DNA of 26,669 bases from a virus: positions 1 through 26,669 of IMG/VR virus record IMGVR_UViG_3300008517_000005. One strand, 5' to 3'. How positions within the stretch are numbered: position 1 is the stretch's first letter; the number at the start of each line of letters is the position of its first letter. Below, piece after piece: positions 8,230 to 16,127 of this stretch. The position numbers and the translations under genes were made by a program. The notes below the pieces were generated by a model. It saw nothing but the letters and a program-made list of their open reading frames with translations, did no database searches and was not told the DNA's origin.

Positions 8230-9006
8230 TTAACGCTCCTGCCTGAACCACGTATAGTCCACATAAAGTGATTCTACGGCAGCAGCACCGTTCAGAAATG
8301 CAATTGTGGGTGTTAATTCTGCGTCTGTTGGAATACTGTCAATGGAAGCATACGCATGAGTAGCAACGAGCGCCCCATCGATGTAGAACTTCAAGTCGAT
8401 TTTATTCCATACAAAACCCAACGTGATCCACGTATTGTCAACGAATTCAATCCCTGTAGAAGTAGTTTTTGAGTCAGAATCTTTTGTACTCATAGCATCA
8501 ATAACGGAATCTCCATCTGCTTTCATAAAATATATACCGTCAACGGTAGCAGCCATTGGAGTTTCATCTTCGGTTATGAGACCGATACAAAAATCAGATT
8601 GAATGTATTCGCTTATGTTGACTCTTGCCTCGAAAAGCAAATCTTTATCAGTCGCCGGCATGAACATTTCAGTGTGCCATTGTATATTTACACCATCATT
8701 TTCATTTGCCGCTGATTCAAAAAATAGCATACCGCCCAGAGAGTCAGGTAAAGTAATTGTAGAAGTTCCTGTGCCAGCTGAAACATCTGTTAATATCCAA
8801 GAGGAATCTGAAATACAGTTTACTTTGAAATCGAAAAAGTCATCGAAGAATACAAAGTAATCGGCAGGCTCAGGATACAGTATGCCCTCACGCAATACTT
8901 TACTTGCTGTTTTACTCCACGACAACGGTCCATACTGTGCAAATACCGGTATTGTGAAAGCAAATATCAATAGAATTGACAAAAAGATAAATATAAATTT
9001 TCTCAT
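8230..9006 (-). CDS. Signal-peptide-bearing LamG/concanavalin-like protein
   Basis: 258 residues starting at 9006 behind GAGGTTAAAC. A longer frame to 9105 would overlap the previous gene's coding sequence and hide the signal, so it is rejected. Residues 1-23 form a classical signal peptide: MRK, then a hydrophobic stretch (FIFIFLSILLIFAF), then a VFAQ cleavage site. The mature part is beta-rich, with WITLGFVWNKIDLKFYIDG and ARVNISEYIQ, the style of LamG/concanavalin-A-like jelly-rolls that bind carbohydrate. It follows the small head protein and precedes two unknown genes. A secreted or surface product encoded among capsid genes is unusual; it may be exported or inserted in the host envelope, or the leader may act in virion assembly. 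Confidence 0.75.
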   Translation of the reverse strand: MRKFIFIFLSILLIFAFTIPVFAQYGPLSWSKTASKVLREGILYPEPADYFVFFDDFFDFKVNCISDSSWILTDVSAGTGTSTITLPDSLGGMLFFESAANENDGVNIQWHTEMFMPATDKDLLFEARVNISEYIQSDFCIGLITEDETPMAATVDGIYFMKADGDSVIDAMSTKDSDSKTTSTGIEFVDNTWITLGFVWNKIDLKFYIDGALVATHAYASIDSIPTDAELTPTIAFLNGAAAVESLYVDYTWFRQER

Positions 9007-9064
9007 GTTTAACCTCATGATTTTGAAAATTGAATTACAGGGGAGCTTTGGACTCCCCCGCAAA

Positions 9065-9304
9065 TTAGGTCTGTCCGCCGACAAGCTCCCAAGTGGTACT
9101 GGCATCTGTATTCATATACAGATCGGGGCCGCTGAGTTCAATAAACAGCGAACCTTTCGGCGCGGTGACAGTTGCATTTGGAGTTCCGGTCCCAACGATG
9201 ATTCTGATACCGCCCAACGTATTGTAAACAATACCATCTGAGTCAGTACCAAGTATTGGAGAAACTCCAGCTTTATTTGCTTCTGTTTGTGTAGGTAGTG
9301 CCAT
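9065..9304 (-). CDS. Small head/decoration-type protein
   Basis: 79 residues, MALPTQTEANKAGVSP at the start. The phrase TAPKGSLFIELSG followed by LYMNTDASTTWELVG is characteristic of small beta proteins encoded directly after the major capsid gene in many phages and archived as head-fibre or decoration proteins. The gene lies 63 nt after the capsid gene. Between them is an AT-rich stretch with a short weak hairpin (TGAGA/TCTCA) and no clear terminator. Role inferred from phrase and position. Confidence 0.6.
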   Translation of the reverse strand: MALPTQTEANKAGVSPILGTDSDGIVYNTLGGIRIIVGTGTPNATVTAPKGSLFIELSGPDLYMNTDASTTWELVGGQT

Positions 9305-9367
9305 GAGTAACCTCGCTTAAAAAAATGTTAATATTTCAAATATCAAACAACTTGAGAAAAATTACTC

Positions 9368-10438
9368 TCAGGTTGCATAAGCTTGCGGTGATTTGAGTCC
9401 GGTAAGAACCGCCTGCGCTGCCCTGTTACTTATGGCGATATTACCATACGCATTAACAAGACAGCTTCTTGCGTTCTGGTTTGCCGGTCTGGCGAAATCT
9501 GTTGCTTTGAATTTAGCTCCTGAATTGAAATACATATACATGTAATTATCATTCAGGAAGTAAATCCTGCCGTCAGTATCGCCGGTTTGCGCTACGACCA
9601 TATCGTCGTCAGCAACAATGGGGATTCTTTTTCTGAATTGAAGAGTATTAAACCCAATATTACCGACCATTTCTACCATCGTACTACCGAGTTTACGTGA
9701 ATCATAAACTCTTTCAAGCAGATCCCATAGATACTGGGGAAGAACTATCATGTTCGGAACTTCACCAGTAAGATATTTAGCCTTTGCAACACCTCTTTGC
9801 AGAAGCGTAGGAAGATAAACATCTTTTGAAGGATCGATAAGGTCAGCTTCTAAAGTCGCATCGTCCGAAAATCCACCGGCAACATCAACGGAAAGCATTT
9901 TGGACTGCCACCAGGCATTCGTGGTATCTTCAACAACCGCAATACCGCCTACGGTTGCGGAAACCTTATTGACCAGATAGTCGATAGTATTCCAATTCTT
10001 CGCCGTGGCTGCTGCGGATGCACCACCAGGATACGTATCGCCTCTTGTCCAGATGTGAGTAGCAAGAGATTCCTGGATGGAGCGTTGAAGATTTTTCATC
10101 TTCGTTGTCAGAATGTTTTTAATAGACTGATCGCTCTTGTTGTCAAGTTCATCTTCTATACAAACTGTTAATGAACCGGTGAGCATTTTGGGTTCATACT
10201 CGGCAGCAGTAGCGATTTCCTCCGGACGGAGTCCGATAGTATCGTATCGAGCCATGAACGCTATAACAGTTGATTTCGCATATTCAAGCGGCACAACTAT
10301 TTTACGTTCATTGTATGTTTTTGCTTTCTGTTTCAGTTTCGCCAGCATGTAATGATTTGCTGTGAAAATCTGATTGTACAGAATTGGCAGATATTTTTTA
10401 TTAATAAGTGCCGTCAGGGTTGTATAGTCTAATGCCAT
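9368..10438 (-). CDS. Major capsid protein (HK97-fold type)
   Basis: 356 residues, beginning MALDYTTLTALINKKYLP, with a GAGAGGAATAAGCA ribosome site. Position directly after the acidic scaffold, length, and sequence style all fit: long helix-rich N-terminal arm, the P-domain-like KNILTTKMKNLQRSIQESLA, Trp-rich centre, then VPNMIVLPQYLWDLLERVYD and RIPIVADDDMV near the A-domain. Phages of the P22-like and related short-tailed groups have capsid proteins of similar plan. It should form the icosahedral shell around the scaffold. No N-terminal cleavable domain is evident. Copy-number expression is suggested by the good ribosome site. Confidence 0.8.
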   Translation of the reverse strand: MALDYTTLTALINKKYLPILYNQIFTANHYMLAKLKQKAKTYNERKIVVPLEYAKSTVIAFMARYDTIGLRPEEIATAAEYEPKMLTGSLTVCIEDELDNKSDQSIKNILTTKMKNLQRSIQESLATHIWTRGDTYPGGASAAATAKNWNTIDYLVNKVSATVGGIAVVEDTTNAWWQSKMLSVDVAGGFSDDATLEADLIDPSKDVYLPTLLQRGVAKAKYLTGEVPNMIVLPQYLWDLLERVYDSRKLGSTMVEMVGNIGFNTLQFRKRIPIVADDDMVVAQTGDTDGRIYFLNDNYMYMYFNSGAKFKATDFARPANQNARSCLVNAYGNIAISNRAAQAVLTGLKSPQAYAT

Positions 10439-10451
10439 TGCTTATTCCTCT

Positions 10452-11357
10452 CTATTCAACAGAGAGTGCCTCTGATATATCTATGTCCTCATAAGATTCA
10501 GGCGGTTTCGATTCTATGGTCTTCGCCCCGGCTTTCTTCTCCGGGACCTTCGGTGGTACAGGAGGTTTTTTCTCCTCCGCCTTTTTCTTCTGATATTCAT
10601 AGTCCATCAGTTTATAGGCATCCTCAAATTCAAGTATTTCTCCGGTTTCTTCGAACTTCTTCAACCAGAAGTCATTTACTTCTTTCTTCTTGGTATCAGA
10701 GAGTTTGTGTTTCGTAGCAAGCTCATTAAGAGCATTGTTTACGGCTTTTTCGCCTTTCAATTCAGCGTTTTCATCAAGTGCTTCATTCAATTCTTTCTTA
10801 AAAGGGTTTAAATGCTCATTTGAGTCAAAATTGAATGCAGAATCAATGATTGATTTAGCTTCTTCGCCCAAAACTTCACTCAGTATTTCTTTTATCTCCT
10901 GGACTGTTTCAGCATTACCTTTAAGCTTATCAATCAACTGAACGACAGGCTCAACCGCTTTTCGCATAGCAGCCGTTTCCTGAGCTTTTTCAGTATTGGT
11001 TTTTTGCCATTCTTCTTTATTCGCCGAGTCCTCTATAAATTTATTCATCTCAGCTTCGGTATAGACTTTTTCACCAATCTTGAAAATAGGCTCAGTAGGT
11101 TCTTCTTTTTCTTCACCGGTTTCTTCATCTTTTTTACCTTCTGGCTGCTCATCAGATTTTTCCTCAACCTTTTCCGTCTTATCATCTGCGGGAGTCTCTG
11201 TGGACTCGGGTTCAGGTTTATCTGGCTTAACCTCTGATTTCTTCTCTGTAGATTCAGGTTGCTCCGGCTCGAATATTTTGGAGTCGCTGATATCTACATC
11301 ATCAAAGGTTTCTACTGTTGTTTTCTCGACTTTTGTTACAGCTGCTTCTTCTGACAT
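10452..11357 (-). CDS. Scaffold protein
   Basis: A 301-residue, very acidic, Pro/Glu/Lys-rich protein without Cys. Residues 1-90 are low complexity (EEKSDEQPEGKKDEETGEEK). Residues 90-270 are helical, coiled-coil-like (KAVEPVVQLIDKLKGNAETV, LNEALDENAELKGEKAV). The C-terminus has a basic proline segment (KKPPVPPKVPEKKAG) that could contact the capsid protein. It lies between portal cluster and capsid gene, the standard place for a scaffold. Oddly, the acidic motif FDDVDISDS near the N-terminus is echoed by YEDIDISEAL at the C-terminus. Protein-level match to a named scaffold family cannot be checked here. Confidence 0.75.
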   Translation of the reverse strand: MSEEAAVTKVEKTTVETFDDVDISDSKIFEPEQPESTEKKSEVKPDKPEPESTETPADDKTEKVEEKSDEQPEGKKDEETGEEKEEPTEPIFKIGEKVYTEAEMNKFIEDSANKEEWQKTNTEKAQETAAMRKAVEPVVQLIDKLKGNAETVQEIKEILSEVLGEEAKSIIDSAFNFDSNEHLNPFKKELNEALDENAELKGEKAVNNALNELATKHKLSDTKKKEVNDFWLKKFEETGEILEFEDAYKLMDYEYQKKKAEEKKPPVPPKVPEKKAGAKTIESKPPESYEDIDISEALSVE

Positions 11358-11402
11358 TGTATTTTCCTTTCAGTTGGTCTTGCGACACTGTGGAATGGTT
11401 AA

Positions 11403-11445
11403 TAAAAAAGCCCGAATATCAGTCCCACAATGGAACGTCAATATT
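11403..11445 (-). terminator. Possible terminator between the portal cluster and the scaffold gene
   Basis: Minus-strand stem AATAT/ATATT (11441-11445 with 11415-11419), then an inner stem GTTCC/GGGAC with an ATTGT loop, then CGGGC and CTTTTTTATT. Five bases separate the stem from the T-run, so efficiency is doubtful. The tail TTCGGGCTTTTTT is nearly the same as that of the hairpin at 4772-4823. Confidence 0.45.
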
Positions 11446-11452
11446 TCTTTTC

Positions 11453-11512
11453 TTAGTAAGAGCCTTTTTTGGGGCCGTCCCCGGTTCTTTTACCTCTCGT
11501 TGTTTTACCCAT
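11453..11512 (-). CDS. Tiny basic protein (19 residues)
   Basis: The ATG (11512-11510) overlaps the stop of the upstream 52-residue gene as TAATG, and the frame codes for MGKTTRGKRTGDGPKKGSY. Lys/Arg/Gly content is high. The GKRTGDGPKKGS style is seen in tiny phage proteins encoded near portal genes, but function is unknown. Translational coupling is likely. Below, 11358-11452 has only the possible terminator and the scaffold's AAAGG site. Confidence 0.5.
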   Translation of the reverse strand: MGKTTRGKRTGDGPKKGSY

Positions 11513-11670
11513 TATTTGCCTTTCTTTTTAAAATCTTTGCATGAAATAACAGAAAGCATTATCCCAAGTGTTTTTTCATTGTGCATTATTCTTACTATTT
11601 TATCACAAGGATTTGTTTTTACATTTCTTACGCAATCTTTACAAATATCAGTATTTACAAGCTTTGCCAT
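11512..11670 (-). CDS. Small cysteine-containing protein (52 residues)
   Basis: The start overlaps the previous stop (TGATG), with GAGGAGATTG upstream. The sequence starts MAKLVNTDICKDCVRNVKT. Cysteines at positions 10, 13, 22 and 44 (CKDC, PCDK, SCKDF) could bind one metal ion. The charged C-terminus ends KKKGK. It lies in a run of tiny genes between portal and scaffold; no family recognised. Gene status is supported by ribosome site, coupling and lack of overlap with other genes. Confidence 0.7.
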   Translation of the reverse strand: MAKLVNTDICKDCVRNVKTNPCDKIVRIMHNEKTLGIMLSVISCKDFKKKGK

Positions 11671-11816
11671 CACAATCTCCTCTTTATTTGAATTTCACAG
11701 TTAGAAAATCCACCTTGATTCAAGTTTATAGTAAATGTTAATTGACAGGTCTCTTTTGCAGTTACCTTATCGTCAATTATTCTCTTAATTGCTCCGCTAA
11801 TCTCCGTTGCTTTCAT
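11670..11816 (-). CDS. Small protein overlapping the portal 3' end (48 residues)
   Basis: The ATG at 11816 gives MKATEISGAIKRIIDDKV and the frame overlaps the last 20 bases of the portal gene. A longer frame starts at 11861 inside the portal gene but lacks a better site. The C-terminal part (CQLTFTINLNQGGFSNCEI) alternates in a beta-strand way. It is followed without gap by the 52-residue cysteine protein. Function unknown. Confidence 0.65.
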   Translation of the reverse strand: MKATEISGAIKRIIDDKVTAKETCQLTFTINLNQGGFSNCEIQIKRRL

Positions 11817-13689
11817 CAACAGATTGCATGAATCCGGAGAGGATTCTTTCTTTGTGTTCATCAGTTAATACCTCGAATTCCTGCGTTTGTAAGAAATCAG
11901 GGAATTGTAAAACTATTTTTTGCATTTGTCTTTCTTCAAGAGAGCCTTCCCATTCTTCATCATTTATAGCTTTATCAACAAGTTTTTCGAATTCTTTAAA
12001 TGCTTCATTCCTTTCTTCCTGATATTTTACTAACTGTTCTAAGCCCTGACGTTTATAGTAATCCTCAATAATATCCTTTTTATTAGACTCCGCCAATGCT
12101 CTTACAACAGCTTCTATACCATAAACACCCTCTTTAAACAGCGTAATAGCCCTTTCCTCAGAAGCTACTCTACCGGAAGGCAATCTCGTCCCTGTGACCA
12201 CTTCAATGTCCAATCTGCTGTCTTTAAGGCTCATTCCTTCCTCATCATTTTCGAGCTTCTTTACTTCATCCAGACTATACGTATTTGTATAGTTACCGAC
12301 AGGATCGTAATCAGTAAACTTGAATTCACCACTTGCTTCTTTCTCGCGTATAGAGACAATATCTTCATCATACTGTTGGATTAACCAAACAATGAATTGA
12401 CCCATATCATAAACATAATCAGTAATTTCATTCGATATCTTGAAGCGCACTCTTGCCTGTGCAGACTCTTTAAGTTCCTGAATTGCTGAAGCAGCTGTTA
12501 TGCCGGTCGGTTTTTTCCCCTCAATGATATCGTGGATGCCGGTAACAACATCGGTCAGCTTTAACAAAACTTCTATAAAAGTAAATGTATAGGCTGGGAT
12601 ATTCGGAGGAATGTCCCAACTGATTTCATTCGGATTCCGGACAATAACATTTTCACCGGCATAGCCTATGACTTTCTTTTTTGTCCATTTCCACCAGGAG
12701 TCCAAGATCTTACGAATCGGATTACCGGATTTCTTGATATTCTCAGCAATACTACTCATTACCTCATTTAAGCATTTTACCATTGTCCACGTTAATTCAG
12801 GCTCTCCGATCCCGATTATACTATGTGCTGACCGGTAATTCCCCATCATGAAATACGGTATCGGTGGCAAATAATCGTCGTCATCTTCCGGTTTGTAATC
12901 ACCCCAGAGTGGATCGTCGGCAAGAAGCTCATTATTAGCCCATATAGTGAGCCTTCCATTAGGATATTTCTCCTCATCAGCATCCATAGTGTAACATTCT
13001 TTGACAAGCACCATATCAGCTTTATCCTTCTCGGAATCGTCTGCTATCTTGAAAGACTGATATTCATCGAGATATCCCTCTGGTGTTACGTCTTTGCCGT
13101 ATTCTTTTTTGACCTCTTCAGGATGCTTAGGAGTGGCAAATATCTGGTATCTGCAATCTTTCCTTATGTCAAGGCTTATTGAGTTGGGAGCCGGAAACCA
13201 TGTGAAGATATCAACAACGCTGATATCGAGACCACAAAGCTTATCGCCTTTCAATCTTGGCAATATTGAGGTCAACCCGTTTGATAATTTAAGCGAATCT
13301 TTCGTCGTTTCAATTATCTTTCTTTTCAATTTAGCTTTTGAAGTTAGTTGATTTTTCCGTTTCTGCATCATATCAGCAAAGAAAATATCGTTTTCTCCGT
13401 CTGGCATCACATCGAAAGTAGGGAGATAGTCCGAAATGATTGGCAATTCAGTCTCTATAACGGCAAGGGGAAGATTGAATTTAAGCTTCGTATTCAGTTT
13501 TGGCGTATCTACATCAACTTCATTGTTGTAACGTTTTTCATTCTGTCGCCACTTTTTACGCTGGCTGTCCCAGTATTTTTTAGCTTCCTCAAACCACTTC
13601 TCCCGGGAAGCCACGAGAGCTGATTCATCAGTTTTCATATCAGATTCTACAGTCACTTGATCATCAAGTAATTTGATTTCGTCAACCAT
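11797..13689 (-). CDS. Portal protein (short-tailed-phage type)
   Basis: 630 residues from the ATG at 13689, which overlaps the TerL stop (TAATG); a GTG at 13701 is less likely. The domain arrangement fits a portal: N-terminal helical stem (EKWFEEAKKYWDSQRKKW), a central clip/wing, and the portal signature near the long helix (GIHDIIEGKKPTGITAASA, then QELKESAQARVRFK). The C-terminus is a helical barrel rich in Glu/Gln (EERNEAFKEFEKLVDKA). The ring of 12 subunits would form the DNA entry vertex, dock TerL during packaging, and bind the adaptor at 3293-4336. Length is close to the P22 group. Confidence 0.85.
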   Translation of the reverse strand: MVDEIKLLDDQVTVESDMKTDESALVASREKWFEEAKKYWDSQRKKWRQNEKRYNNEVDVDTPKLNTKLKFNLPLAVIETELPIISDYLPTFDVMPDGENDIFFADMMQKRKNQLTSKAKLKRKIIETTKDSLKLSNGLTSILPRLKGDKLCGLDISVVDIFTWFPAPNSISLDIRKDCRYQIFATPKHPEEVKKEYGKDVTPEGYLDEYQSFKIADDSEKDKADMVLVKECYTMDADEEKYPNGRLTIWANNELLADDPLWGDYKPEDDDDYLPPIPYFMMGNYRSAHSIIGIGEPELTWTMVKCLNEVMSSIAENIKKSGNPIRKILDSWWKWTKKKVIGYAGENVIVRNPNEISWDIPPNIPAYTFTFIEVLLKLTDVVTGIHDIIEGKKPTGITAASAIQELKESAQARVRFKISNEITDYVYDMGQFIVWLIQQYDEDIVSIREKEASGEFKFTDYDPVGNYTNTYSLDEVKKLENDEEGMSLKDSRLDIEVVTGTRLPSGRVASEERAITLFKEGVYGIEAVVRALAESNKKDIIEDYYKRQGLEQLVKYQEERNEAFKEFEKLVDKAINDEEWEGSLEERQMQKIVLQFPDFLQTQEFEVLTDEHKERILSGFMQSVDESNGD

Positions 13690-15056
13690 TAATCCGTCCA
13701 CTCTTTCATATCTTCTTCTGAGCCAGGCAAACTGTCAATAAATTTGGCAATCTCTGTTTTTGGTGCTTCTGGTTTACCAGTTTCCGCGGTGTGCATTAAA
13801 ACGTATCGTATAAGGTCAGCAAGATGATCCTCGCCGTCAGTATCAACATCTTCAACTCTTGTGTCATCATGAACAAGCCCTGGGATCGTCCGAATTGTAT
13901 TCACGCAATTCTCAAATATGAATAGTTTAGGTTTCAGATTGCTGTCCCAGTAGAGCATATCCCTCATTTTAGCCCAACCACTTACTCGATTGTTATTAGC
14001 TCTTGTGCAATAAAGCCCTTCACGGATGAATATATCCGCTATGGACTCGGTTGTATCATCCTCTTTAAAGTCCTTAACATACTGGCTACGTGTCCAAATA
14101 GAAGGGTCGGCAAGCGTTGTGATGATATTTTCTTTCGGGTCAGTCATACTGAGAACCTTACGAGCCATTATTGTCGGTGTGTTCTGCTGCTCATAAAATT
14201 CTCGATATATATAATGATTGCCTTCGTAGTCAATAGCGAACCATCCAACAGATCCGAAACCTGGGAAATATCCCCAATCAAGCCCTCGAAATCTATTCCA
14301 CTGCTCAGGTATCAAGAAAGGCTTGACAATGTGAATCTCATTACTCCACATCTCAAAGAATTGCCCTGAGAATGTGTCCCAATCACCATAACGCCAAGCT
14401 CTCCTGAGTTTATCGTCTTTGATTGATTCAAGAAAATATACATACCCAGGATCATTGTCCGTAATCTGCGGGCAGTCATCAACTTTAGCAGGAATGAATA
14501 CCCGTGACCTTTTCCCACCGGCATAATAATAAGTTTTTAATCTTGCAACATCTACGAACCTTGATTTTACCCAAACATGACCTACACCACCTGGATTGGT
14601 CGTATTAAACACTTGAGCTGGTAGTTCAGGAACTGTTGAGCGTGCAGAGGATATTAACATCTCATAATCTTTTTCACGAGGTATCTGTGTCAATTCCTCA
14701 ACAAGTATTTTCTGATACTCATGACCTTGATATTTTGTGTAAGCGTGTTCGTCTTTGAGATGTCCGGTGCGTATGAAAGCTCCTGAGGGGAATTTAATTA
14801 TAGGGGGTTTACCGGTTAATCTTGCCCCTGTATGTGCATAAAATACTTCTGCGCGGGCACTCCAGTCTGAGAGATCGTCAGCGTTTCTTCTAATAACGAG
14901 ACCTCGATAGAGTTTATTTGATATATATTCCGGCTCTATCATCCAGGCAAGACCTCCCTCGGTTTTACCACCACCACGAGCACCACCGTACAGTATTTCG
15001 AATTCATCTCGTTCTAATGCTGCCGTCTGCGGTCCCGGATTCGGTTTCCATGCCAT
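13689..15056 (-). CDS. terL: Terminase large subunit
   Basis: ATPase-nuclease motor that packages phage DNA into the prohead through the portal. I chose the ATG at 15056 (MAWKPNPGPQTAALERD; 455 residues), because the Walker-A-bearing ATPase domain starts right after it and GAGGGCG precedes it. Motifs seen: Walker A GGARGGGKT (24-32), Walker B ILVEE (117-121), motif III-like NTTNPGG (151-157), and nuclease acidic residues in GLDWGY (D260), LADPS (D317) and EDHLAD (D410/D414). The same frame reaches back to 15185 over 43 codons including a hydrophobic stretch; an initiator ATG there overlaps the TerS stop. That would add a membrane segment never expected in a motor, so it is either untranslated or a fusion oddity. 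Confidence 0.93.
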   Translation of the reverse strand: MAWKPNPGPQTAALERDEFEILYGGARGGGKTEGGLAWMIEPEYISNKLYRGLVIRRNADDLSDWSARAEVFYAHTGARLTGKPPIIKFPSGAFIRTGHLKDEHAYTKYQGHEYQKILVEELTQIPREKDYEMLISSARSTVPELPAQVFNTTNPGGVGHVWVKSRFVDVARLKTYYYAGGKRSRVFIPAKVDDCPQITDNDPGYVYFLESIKDDKLRRAWRYGDWDTFSGQFFEMWSNEIHIVKPFLIPEQWNRFRGLDWGYFPGFGSVGWFAIDYEGNHYIYREFYEQQNTPTIMARKVLSMTDPKENIITTLADPSIWTRSQYVKDFKEDDTTESIADIFIREGLYCTRANNNRVSGWAKMRDMLYWDSNLKPKLFIFENCVNTIRTIPGLVHDDTRVEDVDTDGEDHLADLIRYVLMHTAETGKPEAPKTEIAKFIDSLPGSEEDMKEWTD

Positions 15057-15181
15057 ATTATCGCCCTCAATTATCACAGAGTATATATTTGAAAGTGTAA
15101 ACAGTACGGACGCCATTAACAGTGAATTCAAAATCAATAATAAATACAAAATAGGGGCTTTTCTGCTCTTTTTTCTTGACA

Positions 15182-15766
15182 TCATTCAACATTATCCTCT
15201 TTTTCATCAAGTCCATGACCAATAGTAGAGCCAACCGCTTTTTTCTTTGGGAGATGCACAAGATTATCTTCCTCCCCGTTTTCAATATCACGGACTGCTC
15301 CACAATTACCAAGATTAACGTCAACTACTTCTTTGAAAATGCCGAGATGTTTCCCAAGAAGTTCAAGTGAGCCCTTTTTATCGTGAAGTTTAAACTTTAT
15401 ACTACCACCGTCTTTGGTTTCGGTTTGGGATACCTCTGAAACTACGGCGGACTGGTCCTTTGTAAGCTCACCAGAATTTTTTAAAGTCACTGATGAATTA
15501 TTCCAAGTGGCATAATCACACATGTTTGAAAATCCAAGTTTAGCCAACTCCTTGACAACCATATCTTGAGTAATCTGAGTTCTTTCTGACCTTTCTTTCT
15601 TTAATTCTGCGATTCTCTCTTGAACCTTAACATTTGATAACAACCTTGAACTTTGTTCTTGAGCAGTTTTTGGACTGTATTCAGCCCTTTCCGCAGCTCT
15701 TTTCCCATTCAAATCTATAATATATTCTTGGCAGAACCTTTCCTTTTTATCTGTGAGTCCAGTCAT
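15182..15766 (-). CDS. terS: Terminase small subunit
   Basis: 194 residues. The N-terminus MTGLTDKKERFCQEYIIDLNG-KRAAERA-YSPKTA-EQSSRLL-KVQERI is the Terminase_2-type helix-turn-helix that binds the packaging site. A coiled-coil-like stretch (AELKKERSERTQITQ) follows, then the oligomerisation part (HDKKGSLELLGKHLGIF). The C-terminus is charged and probably binds TerL. It forms a ring that recruits TerL to DNA. It precedes terL with ATGA overlap, and the operon order TerS-TerL-portal is conserved in many phages. Confidence 0.92.
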   Translation of the reverse strand: MTGLTDKKERFCQEYIIDLNGKRAAERAEYSPKTAQEQSSRLLSNVKVQERIAELKKERSERTQITQDMVVKELAKLGFSNMCDYATWNNSSVTLKNSGELTKDQSAVVSEVSQTETKDGGSIKFKLHDKKGSLELLGKHLGIFKEVVDVNLGNCGAVRDIENGEEDNLVHLPKKKAVGSTIGHGLDEKEDNVE

Positions 15767-15768
15767 CC

Positions 15769-15963
15769 TTAATCAGTCCAATCCTTTTTAGGCTCTGATT
15801 CTTTTTCTTCTTCTACGTTTTTCTGTGATTTTGTTTCTGGTGTAGGATAATATCCTTTGAGAATAAAGAAGCCGTATTTAATACCAGCTCTAAAAGATAA
15901 AGCTCCTAAAGTAAAGGCTATTAATAGTAAGATATTAGTTATTATTATATAATATATGGACAT
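15769..15963 (-). CDS. Small single-span membrane protein
   Basis: 64 residues from the ATG at 15963 (MSIYYIIITNILLLIAF), with AAAGGGAAAAGAG upstream. The frame extends 19 codons to 16020 through a region lacking a good site; the inner ATG is preferred. One hydrophobic helix spans about residues 3-23, then an acidic, disordered tail. The tail's last five residues (KDWTD) resemble TerL's (KEWTD). It is the first gene downstream of the regulatory strip. It could be a host-membrane-active late protein, but it is not a typical holin. Confidence 0.65.
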   Translation of the reverse strand: MSIYYIIITNILLLIAFTLGALSFRAGIKYGFFILKGYYPTPETKSQKNVEEEKESEPKKDWTD

Positions 15964-16057
15964 TCTCTTTTCCCTTTCTTTATGAGGAGGTACAGCCCGG
16001 TTTGCCCGGAACCGAGCCATACCTTATTCGAAAGGAGATGTATCTATGAATAACCTT

Positions 16058-16073
16058 TGTGACAGGTATCACG
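16058..16073. promoter_or_regulatory. Crp-like palindrome
   Basis: TGTGA-CAGGTA-TCACG matches the Crp consensus (TGTGA-N6-TCACA) at 9 of 10 half-site bases. It lies between the Mor-like gene and the first late gene. On the plus strand GTGACA (16059-16064) and TATAAT (16081-16086), 16 bp apart, also look like an outward promoter, which would read antisense to the early operon. Confidence 0.4.
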
Positions 16074-16090
16074 TGCGGAATATAATACTT

Positions 16091-16127
16091 TGTCAAGCGT
16101 AAATGTTCTCGAAAAACAGAGAACATT
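16091..16127 (-). promoter_or_regulatory. Inverted repeat next to a consensus -35 of the presumed late promoter
   Basis: AATGTTCTC (16102-16110) and GAGAACATT (16119-16127) form a perfect 9-bp dyad with 8-nt spacer. Five bases downstream on the minus strand is a perfect TTGACA (16096-16091). No good -10 appears 16-18 nt later, as in activator-dependent promoters. The dyad touches the stop of the Mor-like gene. No T-run follows, so it is better read as an operator than as a terminator. 16021-16090 contains no gene. Confidence 0.45.

Noticed and set aside
8230-9105. 291-codon reading of the signal-peptide gene
   Set aside because: It overlaps the previous gene, and the signal peptide would be internal; the ATG at 9006 has a proper ribosome site.
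16046-16102. Plus-strand 18-codon frame (MNNLCDRYHVRNIILCQA) with an AAAGGAG site
   Set aside because: The only promoter-like pair on that strand has its -10 inside this frame, nothing else is encoded on the plus strand, and the length is within chance.
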